In this document: in pieces, positions 15,815-24,629 of the stretch | How positions within the stretch are numbered: the first letter of the stretch is position 1 | Layout of the letters: every line of letters starts with the position of its first letter | Notes under the pieces: generated by a model | Told to the model about the DNA's origin: nothing | Database searches by the model: none | What the model saw: only the letters and a program-made list of their open reading frames with translations | DNA from: Banduia mediterranea | GTDB lineage: Bacteria; Pseudomonadota; Gammaproteobacteria; Nevskiales; Nevskiaceae | Assembly: GCF_031846245.1 (NCBI RefSeq) | Contig: NZ_JAVRIC010000001.1 | Span: 124,001-188,000 of the forward strand | Direction of reading: 5' to 3' | Length of the DNA stretch: 64,000 bases | Position numbers and translations under genes: made by a program

Positions 15815-15923
15815 GGGTCAGGTCTTGCGCTTTGACGAGGGTCGCCGATCAATACCTTGAATAGTGCAGACCGGAGAGCGCGCCGATCTGAGAAAAGGTG
15901 CGGCAAGGAACAAGACCTGACCC
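15815..15923. repeat. 109-bp relative of the miniature elements
   Basis: Perfect 13-bp ends GGGTCAGGTCTTG (15815-15827) and CAAGACCTGACCC (15911-15923) enclose a diverged interior. Blocks such as CGCCGATC, AGTGCAGACCGGAG and GCGCCGATCTGAG line up with the left third of the 302-bp elements, after which the sequence jumps to the common right end. It is therefore a further internal deletion of a related but older RAYT source. Confidence 0.75.
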
Positions 15924-15996
15924 GAATGGCGCTTACTTCCAATCAACCGGGCGCGCGACGAACGCCGACAGTTCAGGAGAAACCTCGGCTCACCGT

Positions 15997-18465
15997 TCAA
16001 GCAACATGCTGTTGCCGAGCACCCGTGACCTTGTGCGCATCCACGGCCGCAATGCGGCGCAGGTATTCAGGTGAGAAATCGTCGGTCTGGATGGCGTCGA
16101 GGCGCGCCTTTTCGTAGTCGTCCAGCACCTGGGACTGCTCGGCGGTGATTCGGCCGTTGGCAATCGCGTTCTTCAGGCGTTCTGCCTGGGTGTCTCCCGG
16201 CGCCTCGCCGTCTTGCGCGGCGCTGTCGAGCAGGTCGGTGACGGCGGCGGCTTCGTGCAGCAGCGTGAAGGCGCGTTCCATGCGGCCAACGGGGTCGTCT
16301 GCGCCGCCGGTGGTGTAGACCGATTGGCTGAGGCGATCGCGCAGCGCGCTCGGCAGCATTATGTGTTCGGCCAGTTCTGCGGTCAGCGTATCGGACGGCT
16401 CGCGATGCGAACGGCCCAAAGGGAACACCAGGCGGCGCATCACGCCGGCGGCAAGGCGGTTCGGGAAGTTGGCGAAGAAACCTTCGAACGCGAGTCCGAT
16501 CTGCGACAGGCAGTGCTGCAAGGCCCAGTGGGCATAGGGCAGGTCTTCTTCCGGCTCGCCTTCGTCACGGTGGTACTTGAGCACGGCGGAGGCCATGTAC
16601 AGGTGCGACAACACGTCGCCGAGGCGCGCGGACAGGCGTTCCTTGCGCTTGAGGTCTCCGCCCAGGAGACCCATGGTCACGTCGGAGACGATGGCGAGCG
16701 AGGCGGACATCCGTTCGAGCTGCCGGTAGTACGGGGCCAGGGGACCGCTCAGCGGTGCGCACGCAAGGCCGGCGCCGCTGAGGCCCAGGCTGAGTGCGCG
16801 CACGGCACGATTGATCGAATAGCCCAGGTGCGCCCATAACGTCTGGTCGAAGGCTTCGAGGTCGTCGTGTCTTGAGGCTTCCATTTCCTTCAGCACGTAG
16901 GGATGGCAGCGGATTGCACCCTGGCCGAAGATCATCAGATTGCGGACCAGGATGTTGGCGCCTTCCACGGTGATCGCCACCGGCGCGGCCTGGTAGGCGG
17001 AGGCCAGGTAGTTGCGCGGGCCCTGCTGGATGCCGCGCCCGCCGTGCACGTCCATCGCGTCGGCGACGATGCGGCGCATCAGTTCGGTCATGTGGTATTT
17101 GGCGATCGCGGTGACCACGCCCGGCGCGCAATGGTCCACCGCAGAACTGGTGAGCACGCGCGTGGCTTCCATCAGGTAGGTCAGCCCGGCGATGCGGCCG
17201 GTGGCTTCCTGCACGCCCTCGAACTTGCCCACGGGCAGGCGAAACTGGGTTCGAATGCCTGCGTAGGCTCCGGTCATGCGGTAGGCGGTCTGCGCGGTTG
17301 CGGCGGCCAGTGCCGGCAGCGAGATGCCGCGACCGGCGGACAGACATTCCACCAGCATGCGCCAACCGCGACCGGCATTGGCGGGGCCGCCAATGATCCA
17401 GTCCAGCGGCACGAACACGTCCTTGCCGAAGATCGGGCCGTTCATGAAGGCGGAGCCGGGGTAGTGGCGGCGGCCAATCTCGACGCCAGGGTGGTTCGCC
17501 GGCACCAGCACGCAGGTGATGCCGTAGTCCACCCGCGACTTGTCGCCAAGCAGGCCTTCCGGATCGCCGAGTTTGAAAGCCAGGCCGACCACGGTGGCAA
17601 TCGGCGCCAGCGTGATCCAGCGCTTGGAGAAGCTGAGGCGGATGCCGAGGGTGCGGCGGCCCTCGAGTTCGCCGTAGCAAACCTCGCCATGGTCCGGCAT
17701 GGCGGTGGCGTCGGAGCCGGCTTCGGGTCCGGTCAGGCCGAGGCAGGGAATCTCCCGGCCGGACACCAGCCCCGGCAGCCATTGTTTCTTCTGCTCGGGC
17801 GTGCCATAGATCATCAGCAGTTCGCCCGGCCCCAGGGAATTCGGAACCATGACGGTGACAGCCACGGCGATCGAGCGCGTGGCGATGCGCGTGACCACTT
17901 CCGATTGGGCGCGCGCGGAGAAACCGAGCCCGCCGTGCTTCTTGTCGATCAGCATCGCCAGAAAGCGCTGTTCGCGGATGTAGTCCATGACCGGAGCCGG
18001 AATCTCGCGCAGTTCGAAGTCGATCTGCCAGTCGTTGATCATTGCGCACAGCGTGGCGCACTGATTGTCGAGGAAGGCCTGTTCTTCTTCGGTGTATTCG
18101 GTACGCGGAAAGTCGAGCAACTGCTTCCAGTCGGGGCGGCCGCGAAACATCTCGGTTTCCCACCAGGTGTCGCCGGCCTCCAGTGCATCGCGCTCGGTCT
18201 GCGACATCTCGGGCATCACGGCCTTGAAGCGTTCGAACAGACCGCGCGTGAGCACGCCGCGTCGCAGCGGAACAATGTTGAACACCAGCAACAACAGCAG
18301 TGGCACACCCAGTATCGCGGCGCCCACGGTACCGAGCAGACCGGTGACCAGCAGCGCGGCATAGGCCACGGTGACCACGGCGGTCCAGACCAGCAAGGGC
18401 GCGCCGATGTAGGCCAGCGTCCAACTCAGCGCCAGCACCACCAGCGTGACGGTAAGGCTCAACAT
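15997..18465 (-). CDS. fadE: Acyl-CoA dehydrogenase FadE
   Basis: 822 residues, close to E. coli FadE (814). The hydrophobic N-terminus (about residues 1-70) holds membrane segments. The acyl-CoA dehydrogenase core follows (GGLGFSARAQSEVVTRIATR near 195, PCLGLTGPEAGSDATAMPDH near 250, DAMDVHGGRGIQQGPRNYLA near 480). A C-terminal DUF1974 domain completes the protein. It catalyses the first, FAD-dependent step of fatty-acid beta-oxidation at the inner membrane. The TetR regulator gene lies 22 bases upstream on the same strand and is probably co-transcribed or autoregulatory. Confidence 0.95.
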   Translation of the reverse strand: MLSLTVTLVVLALSWTLAYIGAPLLVWTAVVTVAYAALLVTGLLGTVGAAILGVPLLLLLVFNIVPLRRGVLTRGLFERFKAVMPEMSQTERDALEAGDTWWETEMFRGRPDWKQLLDFPRTEYTEEEQAFLDNQCATLCAMINDWQIDFELREIPAPVMDYIREQRFLAMLIDKKHGGLGFSARAQSEVVTRIATRSIAVAVTVMVPNSLGPGELLMIYGTPEQKKQWLPGLVSGREIPCLGLTGPEAGSDATAMPDHGEVCYGELEGRRTLGIRLSFSKRWITLAPIATVVGLAFKLGDPEGLLGDKSRVDYGITCVLVPANHPGVEIGRRHYPGSAFMNGPIFGKDVFVPLDWIIGGPANAGRGWRMLVECLSAGRGISLPALAAATAQTAYRMTGAYAGIRTQFRLPVGKFEGVQEATGRIAGLTYLMEATRVLTSSAVDHCAPGVVTAIAKYHMTELMRRIVADAMDVHGGRGIQQGPRNYLASAYQAAPVAITVEGANILVRNLMIFGQGAIRCHPYVLKEMEASRHDDLEAFDQTLWAHLGYSINRAVRALSLGLSGAGLACAPLSGPLAPYYRQLERMSASLAIVSDVTMGLLGGDLKRKERLSARLGDVLSHLYMASAVLKYHRDEGEPEEDLPYAHWALQHCLSQIGLAFEGFFANFPNRLAAGVMRRLVFPLGRSHREPSDTLTAELAEHIMLPSALRDRLSQSVYTTGGADDPVGRMERAFTLLHEAAAVTDLLDSAAQDGEAPGDTQAERLKNAIANGRITAEQSQVLDDYEKARLDAIQTDDFSPEYLRRIAAVDAHKVTGARQQHVA

Positions 18466-18487
18466 CCCGATTCCTCCGGATTGGAGA

Positions 18488-19120
18488 TTAAGGCCCAGGC
18501 GGTGCCGCGTGCTTGTCTGCGGGGCCCGGAACGCGTGCGGACTCGATATCGCGAGCCCGCGGAATCAGCGTTTTGATCATCAACTTGAAATACTGGCTGA
18601 ATTCTGCGCCTTCGGGAAAGGTTTCCGGTGCATCGCGGTGCACCTGCTGATTACCGATGAAGGTGGCGTAGGCGAAGGTGGACCACAGCTTCGCCTCGGG
18701 CTCGCCGAGTCCGAGCGCCTGATAGCACTCGTGCAGGTAGTTCATGCGGCGCGCCGAAACACGACGCACGACGGTGCCGACATGCGCGTGGTCCGAGGCG
18801 GCGGCCAGCGCCAGATAGAGCCGCCCGGCACGATGGCTGGCATTGGCCCGCTTGAACAATTTGACGATGCGGTCATAGGGATCCGACGCATCGGCAACCG
18901 CGATGATCATATCGTCGGTTTCCTGACGCTCCCACAGTTCCAGGGCGCGGCGCATCAGCGCTTCGCGACTCGGGAAATGCCAATAGAAACTGCCCTTGGT
19001 CACGCCCAGCGAACGGGCCAGCGGTTCGACCGCCACGGCCTCGATCCCGCTGGACGCCACGGCCTCAAGCGCGGCAGCGGACCAGTCATCGGCGGTGAGA
19101 TTTTGTCGGGGAGTGTCCAT
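18488..19120 (-). CDS. TetR-family transcriptional regulator
   Basis: 210 residues. The N-terminal helix-turn-helix (about residues 10-60) is typical: AALEAVASSGIEAVAVEPLA, RSLGVTKGSFYWHFPSREAL. The helical C-terminus is the ligand-binding half; a ligand cannot be predicted. Its place directly upstream of fadE suggests control of fatty-acid oxidation, with an acyl-CoA as a plausible effector (inference). The 239-base gap to the divergent DUF1329 gene probably contains the operator for both directions. The tail (residues 190-210) is Pro/Ala-rich. Confidence 0.85.
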   Translation of the reverse strand: MDTPRQNLTADDWSAAALEAVASSGIEAVAVEPLARSLGVTKGSFYWHFPSREALMRRALELWERQETDDMIIAVADASDPYDRIVKLFKRANASHRAGRLYLALAAASDHAHVGTVVRRVSARRMNYLHECYQALGLGEPEAKLWSTFAYATFIGNQQVHRDAPETFPEGAEFSQYFKLMIKTLIPRARDIESARVPGPADKHAAPPGP

Positions 19121-19359
19121 ATCGGATCCTGGGCGTAGCGGTCTCCTCCGCCTGGCTTTGCCCTCAGCGGCCGCGCGACTCTAGCAATGCGCCTGCGTAT
19201 GGGCAAACCGAACGCGATGACTGAGGACCGTGTCGACGCGGTGTGGCAAGCTGCACCGGGAAGGCAATGGCGGCATGATAAAACCCGCTGCGGGCGCGCA
19301 CGATGTACCGTCCGGTGAAACGACGGATGACGAAAATCAGGGATGAGGAGAACCCGATC

Positions 19360-20742
19360 ATGAGATCAAGCCACCGCTTGCCGGCCTTGTTGATTGCCGC
19401 GGGCGCCGTGGCCGCGATCGCACTGATCATACCGGCCCACGCGGCGGTTCCCGATGCGCAGGCCGCGCAACTGGGCGGAGTTCTGACTCCGCTGGGTGCG
19501 GAAGTCGTCGGCAACGCCGAGGGCACGATTCCGCCCTGGAATGGCGGACTGCTGGGCGCGCCGCCCTGCTTCGCCGGCGCCGGCTCGCGCTACTGCGATC
19601 CCTTTGCGCACGAGCAAGCCCTGTTCACGATCACGCCCCAAAACCTCGGGCAGTACAAGGACCGGCTCAGCGAAGGGCAACGGGCGATGTTCGAGCAGTA
19701 TCAGGACTACGCCATGCCGGTCTATCCGAGCCGACGCACCGCGTCCGCGCCGCCCTGGGTGTACGCGGCTACGCGGGCCAATGCCTCGCGCGCCGAGCTG
19801 ACGGAAAATGGAGAAGCGCTGCACGACGCCGCCACCGGCATCGCCTTCCCGATTCCGCAGAACGGCCGCGAGGTGATCTGGAATCATAGAACCCGTTATC
19901 GCGGTGTCGCACTGCGGCGCTGGAACAACCAGTTTGCGGTCACCGCCGCCGGCATCGTCAATGCCGTGAAGTTTCGCGAAGACGTGCTGTTCAACTACTC
20001 GCAGAACGGCGCCGCGCCGGACGATCTCGATGACTGGCTGATGTTTGTCGCGCTGGTGATCAAGCAGCCGGAACGGTTGGCGGGCACGATCCTGTTGCTG
20101 CACGAGCCGCTGGACCCGGAGGAGGAGGACCCTCGCGCCTGGCAGTTCAACCCCGGCCAGCGCAGCCTGCTCAGCCTGCGACGGGCGACCAATATCGGCT
20201 ACGACAATGCCGCGCTGGCCGCCGACCGGCTGTTGACCAACGACCAGTTCGACAGCTTCAGCGGAGCGATGGATCGCTACGACTGGAAGCTGCTGGGCAA
20301 ACAGGAGCTGTTCGTGCCGTACAACAGCTATCGGCTGCACAGCGACCAGTACCGCTACAGCGAGATTCTCGGCAAGCACCACATCGAGCCGGCGCTGACG
20401 CGTTATGAACTGCATCGCGTGTGGGTGGTGGAAGCGCGGGCCAAACCGGGAATCGTGCACATTTATGACCGGCGCGTGTTCTTCGTCGACGAGGATTCCT
20501 GGCAGATCGTGATGGCGGACCTCTACGACCGGCGCGGCGAGCTGTGGCGCCTGCAGGAAACGCACACGATCAACCAGTACGACAAACTCCGCATCGCGCC
20601 GGTGGCGCAGGTGGTCTACGACCTGCCGGACCGGCGCTATCTGGTGCAGGGGCTCAACAACGAAGACCCCGAGGATCAGGACATGGACTTCGACGCCGAC
20701 GATTTCTCGCCCGGCCGCGTGAGGCGCCGAGCAAAAAAATAG
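19360..20742 (+). CDS. DUF1329 protein (outer-membrane lipoprotein-sorting type)
   Basis: 460 residues. The ATG at 19360 is preferred over an upstream in-frame start at 19303: GATGAGGAG stands 9 bases before it and it yields a proper signal peptide ending AHA before AVPDA. The body matches DUF1329 along its length: GAEVVGNAEGTIPPWNGG near 50, GREVIWNHRTRYRGVALRRW near 170, LVPYNSYR-like FVPYNSYRLHSDQYRYSEIL near 320, and HRVWVVEARAKPGIVHIYDR near 350. Members have a LolA/LolB-like fold and are common in bacteria growing on steroids, alkanes or aromatics; the biochemical role is unresolved. It is divergent from the TetR-fadE pair. Confidence 0.85.
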   Translation: MRSSHRLPALLIAAGAVAAIALIIPAHAAVPDAQAAQLGGVLTPLGAEVVGNAEGTIPPWNGGLLGAPPCFAGAGSRYCDPFAHEQALFTITPQNLGQYKDRLSEGQRAMFEQYQDYAMPVYPSRRTASAPPWVYAATRANASRAELTENGEALHDAATGIAFPIPQNGREVIWNHRTRYRGVALRRWNNQFAVTAAGIVNAVKFREDVLFNYSQNGAAPDDLDDWLMFVALVIKQPERLAGTILLLHEPLDPEEEDPRAWQFNPGQRSLLSLRRATNIGYDNAALAADRLLTNDQFDSFSGAMDRYDWKLLGKQELFVPYNSYRLHSDQYRYSEILGKHHIEPALTRYELHRVWVVEARAKPGIVHIYDRRVFFVDEDSWQIVMADLYDRRGELWRLQETHTINQYDKLRIAPVAQVVYDLPDRRYLVQGLNNEDPEDQDMDFDADDFSPGRVRRRAKK

Positions 20743-20753
20743 GCGACGTACAA

Positions 20754-20788
20754 CGAACCAGGCCGGCGCAGTGCGCCGGCCTGGTTCG
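20754..20788. terminator. Bidirectional hairpin between DUF1329 gene and typA
   Basis: A perfect 16-bp stem CGAACCAGGCCGGCGC pairs with its complement across a 3-base AGT loop. It lies between convergent gene ends (stops at 20742 and 20806). A short A run (GCAAAAAAATAGG) precedes it on the plus strand, giving a U-run on the minus-strand transcript. It probably serves both genes. Confidence 0.7.
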
Positions 20789-20805
20789 TGACAACCGCCC
20801 CGGGA

Positions 20806-22638
20806 TCAGTCGCCGCGGTACGAGCGCTTGCGCTCGTGTTCCTTGAGGAACTTTTTGCGCACGCGGATCGACTGCGGCGTGATCTCCACCAGCTCATCGT
20901 CATTGATGAATTCCAGCGCCTGTTCCAGGCTCATCTTCACCGCGGGCGTGAGCAGCACGTTTTCGTCGCTGCCGGAGGCACGGACGTTGGTCAGCTTCTT
21001 GCCCTTGAGGATATTGACGACCAGATCGTTGTCACGCGAATGGATGCCGACGATCTGGCCTTCATACACCTCGTCGCCCGGCTCGGCCATCATGCGGCCG
21101 CGATCCTGCAGGTTGAACAGCGAATAGGCCAGCGCCTTGCCCTGCTCGTTGGAGATCAGCACGCCGTTGTGGCGATTACCGACATCCGCGTCAGCCTTGG
21201 GGCCGAAGTGGTCGAAGTTGTGGGCAAGCAGGCCGGTGCCCGAGGTCATGGACATGAACTCGGTCTGGAAGCCGATCAGGCCACGTGAGGGAATCGCGTA
21301 CTCCAGGCGAACCCGGCCCTTGCCGTCCGGCACCATGTTCTGCATGCGGCCACCACGCTCGGACAAGCCCTGAATCACGCTGCCCTGGGTCGCCTCTTCC
21401 ACGTCGGCGGTCAGGATTTCGAACGGTTCGTGAATTTCGCCGTCGACCTCGCGCAGGATCACCTGCGGACGCGACACCGCCAGTTCGTAGCCCTCGCGGC
21501 GCATGTTCTCGATGAGAATGCCCAGATGCAGCAGGCCGCGACCGGACACGCGGAACTTGTCCGGGTCGGCCGTGGGTTCCACGCGCAGCGCGACGTTGGT
21601 CTTGAGTTCGCGTTGCAGGCGGTCACCGATCTGGCGGCTGGTGATGAACTTGCCTTCCTTGCCGGCGAACGGGGATTTGTTGACCTCGAAGGTCATGCTC
21701 ATCGTCGGTTCGTCGACCTGCAACGTCGGCAGGGCATCGGGTGACTTGGCGTCGCAGATCGTCTCGGAGATGCCGAGGTCGTCGATGCCGGACAGCGCCA
21801 CGATGTCGCCGGCCTGCGCTTCGGTCGCCTCGATCTTGTTGAGGCCGAGAAAGCCCATCACCTGCAGAATCTTGCCGTTGCGCACCGTGCCGTCCCGGCT
21901 GACCACGGACACCGGCATGTTCGGACGCACCTTGCCGCGCTTGATGCGGCCGGTGCCGATGATGCCGACGAAGTTGGAATACTCCAGCGAGATCACCTGC
22001 ATCTGGAACGCGCCTTCCGGGTCCACGTCCGGCGACGACACCTTGTCGACGATGGTCTGGAACAGCGGCGTCATGTCGCCCTCGCGCACGTTCTCATCCT
22101 CGCCCGCATAGCCCTGCAGGGCGGAGGCGTAGATGAACGGGAAGTCGAGCTGCTCGTCGGTGGCGCCGAGCTTGTCGAACAGGTCGAACACCTGGTCGAT
22201 GACCCAGTTCGGTCGCGCGCCCGGGCGGTCGATCTTGTTGATGACGACGATCGGCTTCAGGCCCAGCGCAAACGCCTTCTGCGTGACGAAGCGCGTCTGC
22301 GGCATCGGGCCGTCCACGGCGTCGACCAGCAACAGTACCGAGTCCACCATCGACAGCACACGCTCGACCTCGCCACCGAAATCGGCATGGCCCGGGGTGT
22401 CGACGATGTTGATGCGGAATTCGGTATCGTTGCGCGGGTCGGTCCAGCGCAGCGCGGTGTTCTTCGCCAGAATGGTGATGCCGCGCTCCTTTTCGAGCGC
22501 GTTGGAATCCATGATGCGTTCGCCGAGGTCCTCGCGCTTGTCCAGCGTGCCGGACTGACGCAGCAGCTTGTCGACGAGAGTGGTCTTGCCATGGTCGACG
22601 TGCGCGATGATGGCGATGTTGCGTAAATTCTGAATCAC
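20806..22638 (-). CDS. typA: Ribosome-associated GTPase TypA/BipA
   Basis: 610 residues, matching the family (605-615). G-motifs are intact: AHVDHGKTT (P-loop, residues 12-20), [15 protein letters not shown] (G3) and [13 protein letters not shown] (G4). EF-G-like domains II, III and V follow, then the TypA-specific C-terminal domain ([40 protein letters not shown]). TypA is a translational GTPase acting on ribosome assembly and stress adaptation. It is monocistronic here. Confidence 0.97.
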   Translation of the reverse strand: MIQNLRNIAIIAHVDHGKTTLVDKLLRQSGTLDKREDLGERIMDSNALEKERGITILAKNTALRWTDPRNDTEFRINIVDTPGHADFGGEVERVLSMVDSVLLLVDAVDGPMPQTRFVTQKAFALGLKPIVVINKIDRPGARPNWVIDQVFDLFDKLGATDEQLDFPFIYASALQGYAGEDENVREGDMTPLFQTIVDKVSSPDVDPEGAFQMQVISLEYSNFVGIIGTGRIKRGKVRPNMPVSVVSRDGTVRNGKILQVMGFLGLNKIEATEAQAGDIVALSGIDDLGISETICDAKSPDALPTLQVDEPTMSMTFEVNKSPFAGKEGKFITSRQIGDRLQRELKTNVALRVEPTADPDKFRVSGRGLLHLGILIENMRREGYELAVSRPQVILREVDGEIHEPFEILTADVEEATQGSVIQGLSERGGRMQNMVPDGKGRVRLEYAIPSRGLIGFQTEFMSMTSGTGLLAHNFDHFGPKADADVGNRHNGVLISNEQGKALAYSLFNLQDRGRMMAEPGDEVYEGQIVGIHSRDNDLVVNILKGKKLTNVRASGSDENVLLTPAVKMSLEQALEFINDDELVEITPQSIRVRKKFLKEHERKRSYRGD

Positions 22639-22839
22639 GGGGACGGCTGCTCGATCAGGGGCCGGGAAACGGCGCTAGCGCGCATGGCCGGACGGCCACG
22701 CGGGTAAAAGGCGGCGGATTATACGCTCGGAAGGGTGACGCCGGTAGTGTGCAGCGCCAGGCCGCGCAATACGCACGCATCGTGCATTTCAAGGCGGTGC
22801 CCGGACAGGCACCGGCTCAGGACGTTCACGGATTGAATC

Positions 22840-23595
22840 ATGGGACAGGGAGCGACAGCACCGCAGCTGCGCAGGCTGATCTTGGTGTCGGCACTGCTGG
22901 CCGGCTGTGCCTCCGCGCCCGTAGCGCGCAAGCCATCGCCGCCGGCGCCATCGCCGCCGTCGCCGGTAGTGAAAAGCGTCGATACCGGCAGCGCGATGCG
23001 CCAGCTGCTCGAAATCAGTGGCCAGCGCAGCGTCGCGCAGCTGGCCAAGCGCGAGGCGATCTGGAACGACCCCGGTCTGCGCATTCCCCTGCCCAGAATG
23101 ATGAAACGTGCCTCGCGCTATCTGACGATGCGTGGCTATTCGCAGGAACTGCAGACCTTCCACAAGTCGATCAATCACGCTGCGGAACTGGCGATCGCCG
23201 ATTTCGGTGGTCCGCTATCCGATGTGACGCTGGCGGTGCAGTGGCCGGCTGGCGGCCGCGTCGCGGGTGGCGATGTCGCCGCCACCGCCTATCTGCGCAA
23301 TCAGGCGGGCAAAACCGTGCGCCGTCAGCTCGGTCCGCTGGTCGACCTCGCCCTGCGCCAGACCCAGGCGAACCGCGAATACGAAGCGCTGATACTGGGT
23401 GCCGGCGACCTCGGCGCCTTTCTCGCCGGTCCGCGCGACGATCTGTCCGCGTTCGTGGCCGATCGCGCCGTCGCTGCACTGTTCAAGACCATGGGGCGTC
23501 AGGAAGCACGGCTGCGCCGCGACAGCGACGGCGGCGGGGTCGACATCCTGCGGCGCTGGTATCAACAGAATGCGCGGGCAGCGATCTCTCCGTAG
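22840..23595 (+). CDS. DUF4197 lipoprotein
   Basis: 251 residues. LILVSALLAGCAS gives a lipobox (LAGC) near residue 24, followed by a proline-rich tether (RKPSPPAPSPPSP). The DUF4197 domain fills the rest: LRIPLPRMMKRASRYLTMRG, then FHKSINHAAELAIADFGGPL and GDVAATAYLRNQAGKTVRRQ. Function unknown. It is divergent from typA with about 200 bases between. A TPR-free, single-domain exported protein; length agrees with relatives (220-260). Confidence 0.8.
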   Translation: MGQGATAPQLRRLILVSALLAGCASAPVARKPSPPAPSPPSPVVKSVDTGSAMRQLLEISGQRSVAQLAKREAIWNDPGLRIPLPRMMKRASRYLTMRGYSQELQTFHKSINHAAELAIADFGGPLSDVTLAVQWPAGGRVAGGDVAATAYLRNQAGKTVRRQLGPLVDLALRQTQANREYEALILGAGDLGAFLAGPRDDLSAFVADRAVAALFKTMGRQEARLRRDSDGGGVDILRRWYQQNARAAISP

Positions 23596-23603
23596 CCTTT
23601 CGA

Positions 23604-24629
23604 CTACGGAGCATTCGCGACCGGAAACGTCCGGTACGCGTATTCGAAGCTGTCGTAATACATCCGGGCGGGATCGAGCCCGGCCTCGGTGAACGCGCGT
23701 TTGCCGGCTTCGATCATCGGCGGCGGGCCGCTCATGTAAAGCTCGTGGCCGGCGATATCCGGGACCTGCCGCAGCACTTCCTCGTGGACCCAGCCGCGCG
23801 CACCGTGCCAGTCTGCATCCGGCTCCGACAGCACGGGCACGTATCGCAACGACGGACAACGTTCGCTCAGCTCACGCAGCTCGGCGTCGCAATACAGGTC
23901 GCGCTGCGCGCGTGCCCCCCAGAACAGCGTCATCGGCCGCGTTTCACCGCGTTGCACGCATTCCTGGAGCATCGCCCGCAGCGGCGCCAGACCGGTGCCG
24001 CCGGCCATGAACACCATCGGCCGCCGCGTGTCGCCGCGGATGAAGAAGGCGCCCAGCGGCGCCTCGAAACGCAGGATCGTGCGCAGCGGCATGTCGTGCG
24101 CCACCCAGTTGGCGAAGCGGCCGCCCGGAACCACGCGCAGGTGCAGCTCGATCAGCTCCGAGCCGGAGGCATTGGCGATCGAAAAGCTGCGGCGCGCGCC
24201 GTCGTCGGTCAGTACATCCAGATACTGGCCGGCAAGCCATCGCAACGGCCGTTCGCTTTGCGGTAACCGCAGGCTCAGGCCGATCACGTCATGCGCGAGC
24301 CAGCACTTTCCGATCACGCGCGCCGGCCACAGCTGTGGTCTCAAGGTCGCGAATGCACCCGGCAGATGCAGATCCAGATGCACTTCGCCCATCGGCCTGG
24401 CCAGGCAGCTCAGCGTAAAGCCGGCTTCACGTTCCGCCGGACTCAGGGCCGGCGGTTCTCCCAGGGTTTCGACCCGGCCCTGCGTCACCTGGGCACGGCA
24501 GGCGCCACAAGTACCGCTCTGGCAGCCGAACGGTAGATTCAAGCCTTGGCGCTGCGCGGCGGCCAGGATGGTTTCGCCTTCGGAAACATCGAACGCGGTA
24601 TCGCTGTTGGCCAGATAGACTTTGTGCAT
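23604..24629 (-). CDS. 2Fe-2S ferredoxin-type flavoreductase (CDP-6-deoxyglucoseen reductase/Fre-like)
   Basis: 341 residues from the ATG at 24629; longer upstream readings run into the divergent gene. An N-terminal plant-type 2Fe-2S domain (residues 1-90) has the Cys ligands in FGCQSGTCGACRAQ plus a later LSCLARP. The ferredoxin-NADP-reductase module follows with a FAD motif (RRSFSIANAS) and an NAD-binding motif (MVFMAGGTGLAPLRAMLQE), ending with the FEYAYRTF tail. Such proteins pass electrons from NAD(P)H to a partner oxygenase or dehydratase; no partner is adjacent. The start codon overlaps the divergent SDR gene start by 2 bases. Confidence 0.85.
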   Translation of the reverse strand: MHKVYLANSDTAFDVSEGETILAAAQRQGLNLPFGCQSGTCGACRAQVTQGRVETLGEPPALSPAEREAGFTLSCLARPMGEVHLDLHLPGAFATLRPQLWPARVIGKCWLAHDVIGLSLRLPQSERPLRWLAGQYLDVLTDDGARRSFSIANASGSELIELHLRVVPGGRFANWVAHDMPLRTILRFEAPLGAFFIRGDTRRPMVFMAGGTGLAPLRAMLQECVQRGETRPMTLFWGARAQRDLYCDAELRELSERCPSLRYVPVLSEPDADWHGARGWVHEEVLRQVPDIAGHELYMSGPPPMIEAGKRAFTEAGLDPARMYYDSFEYAYRTFPVANAP

